Of a stretch of 28,920 bases of DNA, positions 1 through 10,000 are shown one piece after another (positions within the stretch are counted from its first letter, which is position 1; every line of letters begins with the position of its first letter). The stretch covers positions 1 to 28,920 of the forward strand of contig JAWQRN010000491.1 of the NCBI GenBank assembly GCA_033557685.1, read 5' to 3'. A program made the position numbers and the translations under genes. Origin of the DNA: Sperchopsis tessellata. Its lineage: Eukaryota > Arthropoda > Insecta > Coleoptera > Hydrophilidae. The notes below the pieces were generated by a model. It had not been told where the DNA came from and ran no database searches. It was given only the letters and a program-made list of their open reading frames with translations.

Positions 1-5
1 TTTGT

Positions 6-78
<73 letters not shown>
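1..78. repeat. (AT)n microsatellite
   Basis: An almost pure alternating AT dinucleotide tract fills about positions 8-78 and touches the window edge. No coding potential is implied; short reading frames across it are repeat translations rich in Ile-Tyr. Confidence 0.97.
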
Positions 79-81
<3 letters not shown>

Positions 82-596
82 TTAATACTTTTGACAGAAA
101 ACTAGCTGCTTTCTTCAAGAAATTATTGTATAGGAAATTTTCACTTTTGAGTTGTGTGTACCGTAACTTGTTGCAATATATGAAACTTGTACACATATGA
201 ATGTCAAAGTTTTATTATTTGTACATCACATAATGGTCAACTGAAAATTTAAGTACGGTGGACATTCTTTATAGAAATCCTGTCGACAACCTTTAGATGA
301 AGGGTGTTGTGCAATTTGAACCTTAATATATGCTAAATTTTAACATTGTACTCAATTTCATTGAAATAATGGTAAAATATTATCGTAAGTGTTTATTTTT
401 CAAATAGGGTGGTCAGCTTTGAATATATACACATGGACTAAACCACATGTATACTTTCTGTCAAAGATCAGGGCAGTCAGAAAGATTAAGAAAAACATTA
501 AATGAGACTTAGGGTAATGTTAACGTATTACACATGTTGTTTACCTCCACAATCACTCCAGCTATTTCCGGCTAGCTATTTTGCTTAATTCTTTCA

Positions 597-610
597 CCTG
601 CACGTGCAGG
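597..610. promoter_or_regulatory. Perfect 14-bp palindrome with CACGTG E-box core
   Basis: CCTGCACGTGCAGG is a perfect palindrome, and the symmetry continues imperfectly outward (CTTT on the left, AAAG on the right). CACGTG is the canonical E-box bound by several bHLH dimers. A regulatory role is inference only; it lies about 6.4 kb upstream of the start codon. Confidence 0.3.
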
Positions 611-1410
611 GTCAAAGGATGCCACACATCACTATCTGAAGGGCAGAGCCTACCAGTCCCGTATAAAATTAGAATGTCCATCCTAACAAAATTTCCCGTT
701 ACAGCCTATATATAATGTATATTTGGTTTGGTTTCCCAACTTTGGCTGTGGGTTTTTCCATTTTAACTGAGAGGTTTGATCTCGGTGGCTGTACGTAAGG
801 GCAGAGTGGTTTTGTGTTGACACCTCGTTTTTAAATGTGCATTGTTAAATTGTCATAAATTTATGCATATCGCTGAGATAATTTACCAAATTTTGGTATT
901 CACAAAGTAGAAGTAAATATTGGCTTTAAAATAGTAAATGAAGTAAATATAAAAAGTGTTGATAACAATAACTAAATTTTGTATACATCTTGTAAAACAT
1001 TTTGTAAATATAAATATAACATTGAATGTTACAAAGGATATTAGAATCAATAATTTGAAATGCCAACACTACTTTATGAGATATGATCATCAAGGTTGTG
1101 ATAACTCTCATTGTCATTGAAAAGCTACCATTAAGTTTATGGTCAAGTTGGATGGAATCAATACCAAATCTGCTGTGACCCGTTATTCGTTGTTGTCAAC
1201 TTTAATGATTACTGGTTGACTACCCAAGATCATAAAGGACAGTCATCATAAAAAGACTTAATACCATTTACACTGCTTAGACATTTTGTACGAATTATAC
1301 CATGTCCTCTTATACCCAACTTTTTGAATACGTAAACTTGGCTTTGGATATAATTTGTTATCACATAGATTCATTGTCATTCACTCCTTGTGTCTTGTAG
1401 TTGTGATATC

Positions 1411-1478
1411 TGGAGGACCTTGAGAGTTAAAATGTATTATATTCTCTTTACAATTTTTCCAAATCTCAAGGTCCTCTA
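1411..1478. repeat. Inverted repeat, 15-bp arms
   Basis: The arms 1411-1425 and 1464-1478 pair over 15 positions, one of them a G-T wobble, around the core AGGACCTTGAGA. They are separated by a 38-nt AT-rich loop. It could be a relic of a small transposon or a structured intronic RNA element; nothing else identifies it. Confidence 0.6.
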
Positions 1479-3821
1479 AGTTCTCTGCTTCTTAATTATC
1501 CATTTATTCCTATATTATTATGTTAGACACTTCACAAAACCTATACAACCTGCTGTTATATTCATTTATTTTTTTTTTCATTACACCTAATTTAATTTTT
1601 TTTCTTACATATTTTTTACATGTTGTACAAATCATCTCTGCTCAATTAAATTATTAAATTATTGGTAAAGTTGAGAAAATCTTATAGTTATCAATATAAA
1701 TATAGTGATTGGTATATTATAGAAGCGTTATTTACTGTAATTGTTTGTTATATACATATCACAGCCCTGCTTTAGAAATGACAACTCAAAATTTTTCTAT
1801 GTACAGTAATTGCTGAAATTTAAAAATGTATGTGTTTTGTTCTACATATTTTTTTATTAAAAAGTACATATAATCAGGTTGGATGTGTTTAAAACTTAGT
1901 GTTTTAAATATGATTAAAACCATAGGTGCTGGTTAAAATACTGTTTTAAATATCTGCAAATAACTTTTTGATTTTGTTGTATTTTAATGGTACAATGACC
2001 CATATCAACTTGAGCCAGCATTCCTAACATTTCCTGGTAGAGTTTTTATCTCTATGTGTATGATTTACAAATTATATGACTGGTATAAATGGAATAAAAT
2101 AAATTTTCTCTTTCAATGTCACAACTCATAGGTTATACGGATGAAATACAAGTACATAGATTATAACAGTAATCAAATAATTGTTATGTTATACATAATT
2201 GATAAATTCCAGCAAACATAAAATTTAACAAGGTAAATTATATTGAACTCTAAAATAGGATGCTAGCAATTTACCAACATTAAAATAAGACATATAAACT
2301 ATATATAATGAAAAAAGTGCCCATGGCTGTTAGGTGCCAGATATGTCGGGGATTTGAATTACCCAACACATAAGTGGATTACTATGTGAAATAAGTTGAA
2401 ATGAAGATGATTTCCGATGACAATATTGACAACTAACTTTTGGTTTTACCTAAATTACATGTTTTTTAGATGATGATTATAGAATATGTATGTTTCATTT
2501 TTTCATTTACTTATCTATTAAATTTACTTTCTCGTAGAATGGACACTTGGTTATAAAGGACTAAGCAGATTCCATTTTTTTTATTTTTGTCCTTTGAACC
2601 AATGATCGGAAGAATTTGTTCATGGCTGCAAACATTGCAGGAGAAGTAACTTTGACTGTGCGCTATTGTTGCTAGGATCATTTTAATGTGGCACTGACGA
2701 ACTCATTTTGGAAATTTCTGTAGGTAAATTATCCAAACTGGCTTTTGTTAATCTGAGAACCATGGTACAATAAAATAATGAAAATAATAGGTATGGTGTA
2801 AACAAAATCTGACCTTAAATATCAACTCAACAGCTGACTCATCTTGACATTATTAATTCTGTTTACCCGATTAGCAATCAGTAATGGTTGGATGAGGCGT
2901 ATAGTGATTAAATGACTCTTTTACGGTAATATGTCAACAGTACAGTTAAACCGGAATGTATTTGATATATGGTCTGTAGATGTGTATCTCCCAAGGATTT
3001 TGGATAACGTGTATAGGACTCTTCAGTGATTTTGTCCTTTACAACTACCTGTGACATCAGCAGCTCCCATATTCAAATGAGAACTGTCAGTGATGATTTT
3101 TCTAAATTTTATTATTTGAAATGACAAAAATATATTATCTGATTTAAGTTTTATTATAAAAAAATTAAACATAAAGGGAATACCCCGTTAAATATTGAAA
3201 ACAAGTGGTATGCTATAATATAACTTTATTATTATTTATAAAATGCAAAAACTATTTGAACATTGCACTTAAAATAATTTAGATAATAGGTTTATCTTTT
3301 TTAAAACCATAATTGGTAAGTGTCATTTAATCTGTATTGTATAAACATACAGGTCAAAAGAATGCATAATGAGGAGAGATGAAGATTCATTTTAATCTCA
3401 GTTATAAAGAAAAGTTTATCAGTTGTTTTGTACAAAGTGAAATCTTGAAACAAATTCAACACAAACATACATAAATTACCACATTTTATAGTTATGGTAG
3501 ATTTCTCCTTATGATTGCCTCAGGAAGTATTATTAACATGTTAGACAGAAACTTAAACTTTTGCATATTTATGCTCTAATTACTGATATTAATTATTAGT
3601 TTTTAACTTGTTCACATTGATCATGCATTGAAAAAGTATTCATATAAGTAATAATGAACATATTTTAATTGTCTTTGAAATAAATTATCTGTATAACTGA
3701 GAATCAACTTGTAAGAATTATTTATTTAAAATACTGCTTTAATTTTACATACATTTTGAATAGTAACAAATGACTCAAATAGTTTTCTTACTCGGTGATA
3801 TAACAAGTTACTTGTCAGTTA

Positions 3822-4050
3822 AGCTGTGGAGTTGTCGAAAGAATTTTTATATTACCGGAGTCGAGGAGTCTAAAAATCTACCGCCTCGGCCCTTAATCCC
3901 AATTATATCCATATATTTAATCAGAAAAAAGGTGATTATTCCTGTGGGTGGTGGTTAAATTACTTGAATTAGAATTTACTGGTATATAGATGGGAGTTGG
4001 AGTCTGCGATTTTAAAGCTAGAGGAGTTGAAATCAGATGTACGGTCAAAG
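3822..4050. repeat. Degenerate GCTGTGGAGT-type dispersed repeat
   Basis: The segment begins with GCTGTGGAGTTG and contains repeated GGAGTCG/GGAGTTGGAGTC words (around 3858-3870 and 3992-4004). The same opening word recurs at 5471 and, inverted, at 5604-5613, so these are probably members of one old repeat family. The 62-codon frame at 3770-3958 overlaps it and has no protein-like features. Confidence 0.45.
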
Positions 4051-4124
4051 AATATTGTAACTAAGAGTTAACAATATGTTTAATGTTTATTGATTTATGC
4101 TAATTTTACGCCATTTTTGCTGTT

Positions 4125-4735
4125 GTGCTTTTACTGTCAAACCATTATGACAGATCGATGGTAGACTGTCCGCCATTGTTAAAAATGGATCTCTATTCAA
4201 CACAAAAACACATTCTTATTGTAAAACATTATTTTAAAAATGGTGAAAGTTTAATAATAATCCAAAAATTCGAGGAGACTGGGCGATTACTGATATTAGA
4301 CCATTGACACGTGTTCGTCCAGGTCATTCAGTAGAAAACATCACGGCTTTTCGCCAGAATGTGGCTCAAGAATTGAATATTTCAAGAAGCACTTTGCAAC
4401 AGGAGGGTGCCACTTGCCACGCATCACGTGAAAAAATGGCATTGCACGAGACTTTCCCTGGTCATGTAATCTCCCATTTGGGCGATTAGAATTGGCCGCC
4501 TAGATCGTGTGATTTAACCCGTTTGGACTTCTTTCTCTGGTGTTTTTTGAAGTCAAAAGTTTGTCAACAAACCTATGATCACCCAAGCCTAGGAGATTAG
4601 ATTAGACGTTGTATTACTGAAATAAAGCCATAATTATGGCAAGCCGTGATTGAAAATTTCGTCAAAAGAATGCAAATGTGCCAGTAAAGCCGAGGAGGGC
4701 ATTTATCAGATGTGTTGTTCCATACATAATTTCCA
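4125..4735 (+). pseudogene. Decayed Tc1/mariner-superfamily transposase
   Basis: Two consecutive frames and their continuation resemble a common arthropod IS630/Tc1/mariner-type transposase with an N-terminal helix-turn-helix region. Around 4190-4290 the frame reads KHILIVKHYFKNGES. Around 4304-4410 it reads RVRPGHSVENITAF then ELNISRSTLQ. Without a gap it jumps to the C-terminal part, QEGATCHASREKMAL, ETFPGHVI and, past a stop, NWPPRSCDLTRLDFFLW. The tail VIENFVKRMQMC and SRGGHLSDVLFHT ends near 4722. The middle of the catalytic core is therefore missing at about 4400, and several stops and a frame change break the rest. It cannot encode an active enzyme. Terminal inverted repeats were not found. 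Confidence 0.78.
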
Positions 4736-4896
4736 CATTATAATGTTCTACTTTATGATTAAATCAAAATTTTGTATTTTTCTAATACATGGACATATAT
4801 CTGTTGAAATGCAACTAATTTCATTCTAAACCGCAAATTCATTATGTAATTTGACAGTTTTCGTTAAAATATTTTTATTTTGCCATCAATTTCAAA

Positions 4897-5190
4897 ATGG
4901 AAATTCAAAAGGAACATTTTTGTCATACTGTGCTATACTACTTTCGAAAAGGAAAAAACCCTATGCAAGCTTAAAACCTGCCTTGAAACTTAGGAAGTGG
5001 CGTTGATCGAATCCAATCACCGTTTAAAGACACAAGAGATTTCTGATAATCTTGACATATCTAATTTAAGGATTAAAAACCATTTAATATAACTTTGATA
5101 CATTAGTAAGCTCAATATTTGTGTACTACATGAGCTCAAAGAAATTTATCTCACTAAGCGCATTGACACCAATACTAAACTTTTAAATAT
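4897..5190 (+). pseudogene. Second mariner transposase relic (N-terminal part)
   Basis: From the ATG at 4897 the frame reads MEIQKEHFCHTVLYYFRKGK, the hallmark start of mariner transposases, and stops after 25 codons. A shifted frame at about 5000-5086 reads ALIESNHRLKTQEIS then LDISNLRIKNHL, matching the family's second helix-turn-helix. KLNICVLHELKEIYLTKRID follows at about 5108-5170, matching the linker before the catalytic domain. A block between the two helix-turn-helix parts is deleted and no DDD catalytic segment follows. It lies about 170 bp from the end of the preceding relic but belongs to a different mariner lineage. It is non-functional. Confidence 0.75.
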
Positions 5191-5468
5191 AAAATTTGAA
5201 GTTAATTGATTAAATAGTTTTTTAGTAATCATGTTAACAAGGTTTCCAGTGGCATACATATATACAGACAATACATCATTCCAAAAATGGTCAAATCTCG
5301 TGGACCTCATACTGAATTCTGGAAGTTCTGTTTTTTTTTCGCAAATATATACTATATCTTTAGTTATTGCATTCACATATGGAGATATGCAAAAAGGATC
5401 TGTGTTTGAATTCACGAAAAAAGTTTTGACATGTAACTTCGCATAGGCTTAGTGCCCATTTTTAGACC

Positions 5469-5616
5469 CAGGGCTGTGGAGTCGTTACATGAAAAGTCTA
5501 ATCTCAATTGCGACTCTTCTATTTTTGAAAGCTCTGACTTCGGAGGTCAATATTCAATCTGTTTAAATGGAAAATTCTATAACAAGTAACTCCACTACTC
5601 TGACTCCACAGCTCTG
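5469..5616. mobile_element. Small MITE-like element with GCTGTGGAGTC ends
   Basis: The left end CAGGGCTGTGGAGTCG (5469-5484) is mirrored by GACTCCACAGCTCTG (5602-5616), giving near-perfect ~15-bp terminal inverted repeats 148 bp apart. The interior is non-coding and holds more GACTC/GGAGTC-like words. No clear target duplication was seen. This is likely a short non-autonomous DNA element or a solo end of a larger family. Confidence 0.5.
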
Positions 5617-5755
5617 CTTTATACTAACAGTCTCTTACATTAATTATTTTTTCCTACATATCTTTGGTATATAGAAAATTTCTCTTCTCTTGTGGTGAAA
5701 TTCTGTGTAAGGCTATGCTTACAGTAAACGCTGGTTAAAAGTGCTGATAATGGCA
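5570..5755. repeat. Direct repeat, copy 1
   Basis: This segment and 6441-6642 share long runs such as CTCTTACATTAATTATT, CCTACATATCT and CTTACAGTAAACGCTGG in the same order and orientation. Roughly 80-85% of positions agree by eye. It includes the right end of the 5469-5616 element, so the duplicated unit extends beyond that element. Confidence 0.8.
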
Positions 5756-6440
5756 ATCAGCCAGTGAGAATATCCGTGTATACTTAATTAAATTCAGCTC
5801 TGTAAACACTTGTTAGCGGGAATGTTTTGCCTATTCCTGTCCACAGGTAATTTCTCACTAGCTGGCAGGATTCTATACTGTGATTAATTTTTGACTGAAA
5901 AATATAAAATTTTCAAATACTAAAGAAATAAAAAGTAATAGTTGAATCAACATTTGAAATCCGTAACACTTTTCACTAAGTTTTGGCAAACTACTACTTT
6001 AAACCCCTCAGACATTCCATAATCCTTTTTTTAATCAAAACGCATATTTTTGCTGTAATCTGTTTGCAAAATTAATTACTATAGGAAATAGTATGCAATA
6101 TTATATGTATCAAATATTCATAAATTTAGAGGTAATTACCCAATATAAAGTTTTTCTCATAATGGTTTTAGAGGAAATGAGACCGAGTTGCTCCTTCTAT
6201 AACTATACTAATTTGTGAAAAACTATGATGTAAGCATTAACATGATGCTGTATGATTTATTTAGAAAATTGTATTATAGGTTAATGGGAGGAACTTCTGT
6301 GCTACTTTGTGAAGGTAGTTAATTCTTCTTGCCACATGTGCTAAAATTAAATCCCTCCTATTATTTTCTATACACTATCTAGCATTTAGAATATTTTTAA
6401 ATTTAATCAAGTAGTTTAAATTCCGTGCTTAGCTAATAAC
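5756..6440. other. Non-coding AT-rich spacer between direct repeats
   Basis: No gene, RNA or recognisable mobile element was seen. The sequence is uniformly AT-rich. Confidence 0.6.
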
Positions 6441-6642
6441 GGAAAATACTTTCACAAATAACTACACTACTCTGACTACATCTCTGCTTTTTACTAACTG
6501 TCTCTTACATTAATTATTATTTTCTACATATCTATTGTTATATAGAAATTTTCGCTCCTCTTGTGGTGGAATTCTTTGTAAGGCTAAGCTTACAGTAAAC
6601 GCTGGCTACCTTTTTGCTGGTTAAAAGCCCTGATAAGTGGCA
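6441..6642. repeat. Direct repeat, copy 2
   Basis: Second copy of 5570-5755, about 870 bp downstream. It differs by substitutions and by an extra ~16 nt near 6604-6620 flanked by two GCTGG words. The GACTCCACAG end seen in copy 1 has decayed here to GACTACATCT. Confidence 0.8.
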
Positions 6643-6992
6643 TACAAATTAATGAAATGAAAGTTATAATTCATTCGACATTTAGTGGATTTGAATTTGA
6701 AATTATTATTATTTTTACATTTGTTTGTAGTAAACATGTGCATTTGAAGTTATATAATATTATTAAGGAGGAAATTAAGTTATAAATTATTTGTATTGAA
6801 CCAATAGTATTGTATCTTTTATGTTACGTAATTGTGTAGTAGAACTTAATATAGATGAGGGATGATTTACATTACAATGTATATTTTCCTTTAATTGGTT
6901 TAATTCAAATATCAGTAATCATGCATAATGTATTTTTAATAAATTTTTTATATACCTGTTTTTAAGATGTATTCATCCAACTTTATTTACAG
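6643..6992 (+). other. 3' end of an upstream intron, with acceptor
   Basis: AT-rich sequence ends in TTCATCCAACTTTATTTACAG, a pyrimidine-biased tract with the AG at 6991-6992. Exonic sequence with higher GC begins at 6993. The acceptor is supported by the position of the Kismet start codon 52 nt later and by the in-frame stop between them. The matching donor and 5' untranslated exon(s) were not identified in the window. Confidence 0.6.
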
Positions 6993-7044
6993 AAATGCTG
7001 CAGTGAGATGAGCATCAAGGAGTCGCTATGTGCCGCTTAAAGCG
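6993..7044 (+). promoter_or_regulatory. Kismet 5' leader with three upstream ATGs
   Basis: Three ATGs precede the main start. ATG at 6995 opens a 3-codon frame ending at 7006. ATG at 7008 opens a 10-codon frame ending with TAA at 7038-7040, 4 nt before the main start. ATG at 7028 opens a frame that overlaps the main ORF and stops at 7133-7135. In the main frame a TGA at 7009-7011 precludes an upstream extension. This layout would favour leaky scanning or reinitiation control of Kismet translation, if the acceptor at 6992 is used. Confidence 0.5.
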
Positions 7045-10000
7045 ATGGACTCATACGACCTGTTCGGAGAAGATGGAGCTGGAATGTTGGAAGGTTTGCC
7101 CGAGTTGGGCACTGATCACTTTGGCCCAGCGGTGACGGGAGCACGTAATGCTGCTCCAACATTTGCACAACCGACGTACTCTCAGGAGACACCTCTGCAG
7201 AAACTGGCCTCCTTTGGTGGAGCAGAATTCAACCAGATGGATCCCAACGCGCAGAGTATGTACACCCAAGGTTATGGGTCTGACAGACCCATGGGTCCTC
7301 CGGGTGGTTCGTATGCGCATCAGCGACAAATGGCCCGACCTCCTGCCCCACAGGCCACACCAGGACAGTATCCATATCAGCCAGACAATATGTACTCGAT
7401 GCCAGATCAGTTAGGAATGAACGATGCCACCAGTATGCAGAGTGGATGGGGACAACAAGCAGGTTATCCCATGCATAGATATAGTCAGATGAGCGGATAT
7501 AGACAACAGCCTATGGCTGCAGCTTATGGTCATCAGCAACAAGAGCAAAAACAACAGTTTCCTCCAACTCAACATCCTGTGATGCAACAGCCACATCAAG
7601 CTAGCTATCCTATGCAGCAAAGACATGCGGCAACAACTCATTATCCTCAAGGGACTGCATATCCTACTGCAACTGGACAAACTTACGCTAATTATATGCA
7701 CCAGAGGATGCCGCACCATCATCAATATCCCCAAACACATCATCAAATGGAAATGGGAGTGTCACAAGCTCAACAGTATAATCACATGACTCATGGTCAG
7801 ACATTACCAGGACATGCAACTGGGCATCCAACTGCACCAGCTGGCCATCTGGCACAAATGCACCCTGGTCAGCCACATCCTGGTCAACCACATCCTGGAC
7901 AAACACACCCAGGGCAGACACATCCTGGTCAGACTCATCCAGTACAAACCCTTCCAGGATCAACACATCCTGGACATCCATCAAATCAGAGTCATGTGCC
8001 TCCTGCACAACAACCCTCTGCACAAAATTCAATGGTTCATCCAAGTACTCATCCCAGCGGTCATCCAAGTACACACCCGAGTACACATCCTAATACACAT
8101 CCTAGCACACATCCAAGTGCTCACCCCAGTGCACACCCAAGTAGTCACGCAAATACTCATCCGAGTACCCACCCTAACCATCCAAGCACAATGGGTTACA
8201 ATCCTGCGCATCAAACTATGCAGCCCATGCAAAGGCCAATGGAAGTACCAGCAACAGGGCATCCTGCAGGACATCCTGGTAGTCAACAGTTTGCTGCAAA
8301 ACATAACCAAGGACCGATGGGCAATGCCAGCCCTCAATATAGGGCCCCATTCCCACAGTTATCACCCCAGATGTCTCCGAGGCCTCAAATGTCACCTCGA
8401 CCTCCAGCCCCCCAAATGTCACCTAGACCTGTGATGTCACCAGCGAAACCAAATTTATCACCTCACCCTCAACATCCACAAATGCAGCAGACAACATTAA
8501 GTCCTAGACCTGCAACAAGTTTAACCCCAAAGTCAACTAATGTCTCACCAGCACCTATGCCTCCATATTCTCAACAAAGTACTTTACAAGCTTTGGAACA
8601 AATGGTAATGCCTCCAACAAGTACGAATACCACTGAATATCCACCATACCCACCAAGAGGCTCACTAGGTCCACCACCTTCTCAGCAGAACCCTCTTTCA
8701 CCAGTAATGGGTCTGAGAAATCCACTAACTGAACAGTGGCCTCCTCAACAACAGTCCAGGCCACCACACATTCCTAGTATGAATGGATCTTTAAGTTTGA
8801 TGGATCAAATACCCACAAGTCAAATACCCACCAGTCAAACCATTCCACCTACACAAGCCTTGCCCTCAATTCCAAATATGAATTCATCAAATTTACAAAA
8901 TACTCAAAGTTTATCAATGTCATTTGGTAATGACGATTTAAGGACTGAATTAAATAAATCGCAACCTCCAGTGTCATTACCTGACTTACCTAGTAGTTTA
9001 AATACAATGGTTCGTGAAAGTTCAACACCACACAGTGTACACAGTGGGATTCCGCAAAGTGACATAAATCCAGTCCAATCACCGGCATCTACAAGTATGC
9101 CTGATAAACTGCCCAGTAGTACTACAAATACAGATATCAATGCCACTACTATGAATCCTGGTTCAGTGTCTTCTCATCCTCCAACACCAACACCTTCTTC
9201 CACAACAGATGACCATGCCTCAAACATTCAAGAGACAAGTCTTCCTCCAAATACAGACTCTATGAAATCAGCAGATGATAGTAATAGTAGCAGTATTTCA
9301 CAACAACCTACTCAAAGTCAAAATATACAAAACAATTTCACAGACTTTAATAGTGTTTCAAGCATGTCAATATTTGCAAAAAGTAGTCAACCAACAAAGA
9401 AAATGGATGATTTAATGCCTTCATATAATCAAGACGGTTCAATTCAACCAGACAGAACACCAGAAAGGCAATCGACACCAAAACCTAGAATGTTGCAGTC
9501 ACCACCACCTTCAAGTATGTCAAATCAATCAACTATGAATCTACTTCCAACAAGTAGTTTGTCACAAATGTCATCTCTGAATTCACCAATAGCTGTATCT
9601 AGTCAATTACTTAGGGCAGATACTCCAAACTCTATGTCCATTGGAAGTCCTATTTCTGTACCAAATCAAATAACAACCAGCTCAATCCAAACTTCAAACT
9701 CAACGACATCAACTAGCTCAAATATTACAACGAACCAAGTTCCAACGTCCACTCAGCTACCGATATCAGTCAGCCCAATACCTACACCAAGTTTATTATC
9801 ATCTAGTCCAATATCTTTTCAGAATCAGATACCACAACAGAACCAAGCACCTCAACAAAGTCAAAATTCATCTCAGAACCAAGTATCACAACAAAATCAG
9901 TTGCCTCAGCAAAGTCAGTATACACAACAAAATCAGATGTCGCAACCAAGTCCAATATCACAGCAGATTCAAGCAACACCACAGCAGAATCTGTTTGATC

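Larger units (their letters stand above)
79..3821. other. Non-coding AT-rich upstream sequence
   Basis: No open frame with protein-like composition and no RNA gene was recognised in this stretch. Local structures seen are a palindrome with a CACGTG core at 597-610, a moderately GC-richer patch at about 540-830, and an inverted repeat at 1411-1425/1464-1478. Because a splice acceptor lies at 6991-6992, much of this could be a 5' intron of the Kismet gene or its upstream regulatory DNA. The sequence alone does not say which. Confidence 0.6.

Noticed and set aside
5146..5446. 89-codon minus and 71-codon plus frames beside the mariner relic
   Set aside because: They overlap each other and partly the transposase relic; composition is random-like.
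7030..7044. GTG at 7030 as start of the long ORF
   Set aside because: Nuclear animal genes start at ATG; ATG at 7045 gives the family-like LFGEDG N-terminus and has G at -3 and +4.
7861..8190. Tandem repeats as a CRISPR array
   Set aside because: Units are contiguous, in-frame and coding, without spacers, in a eukaryotic gene.
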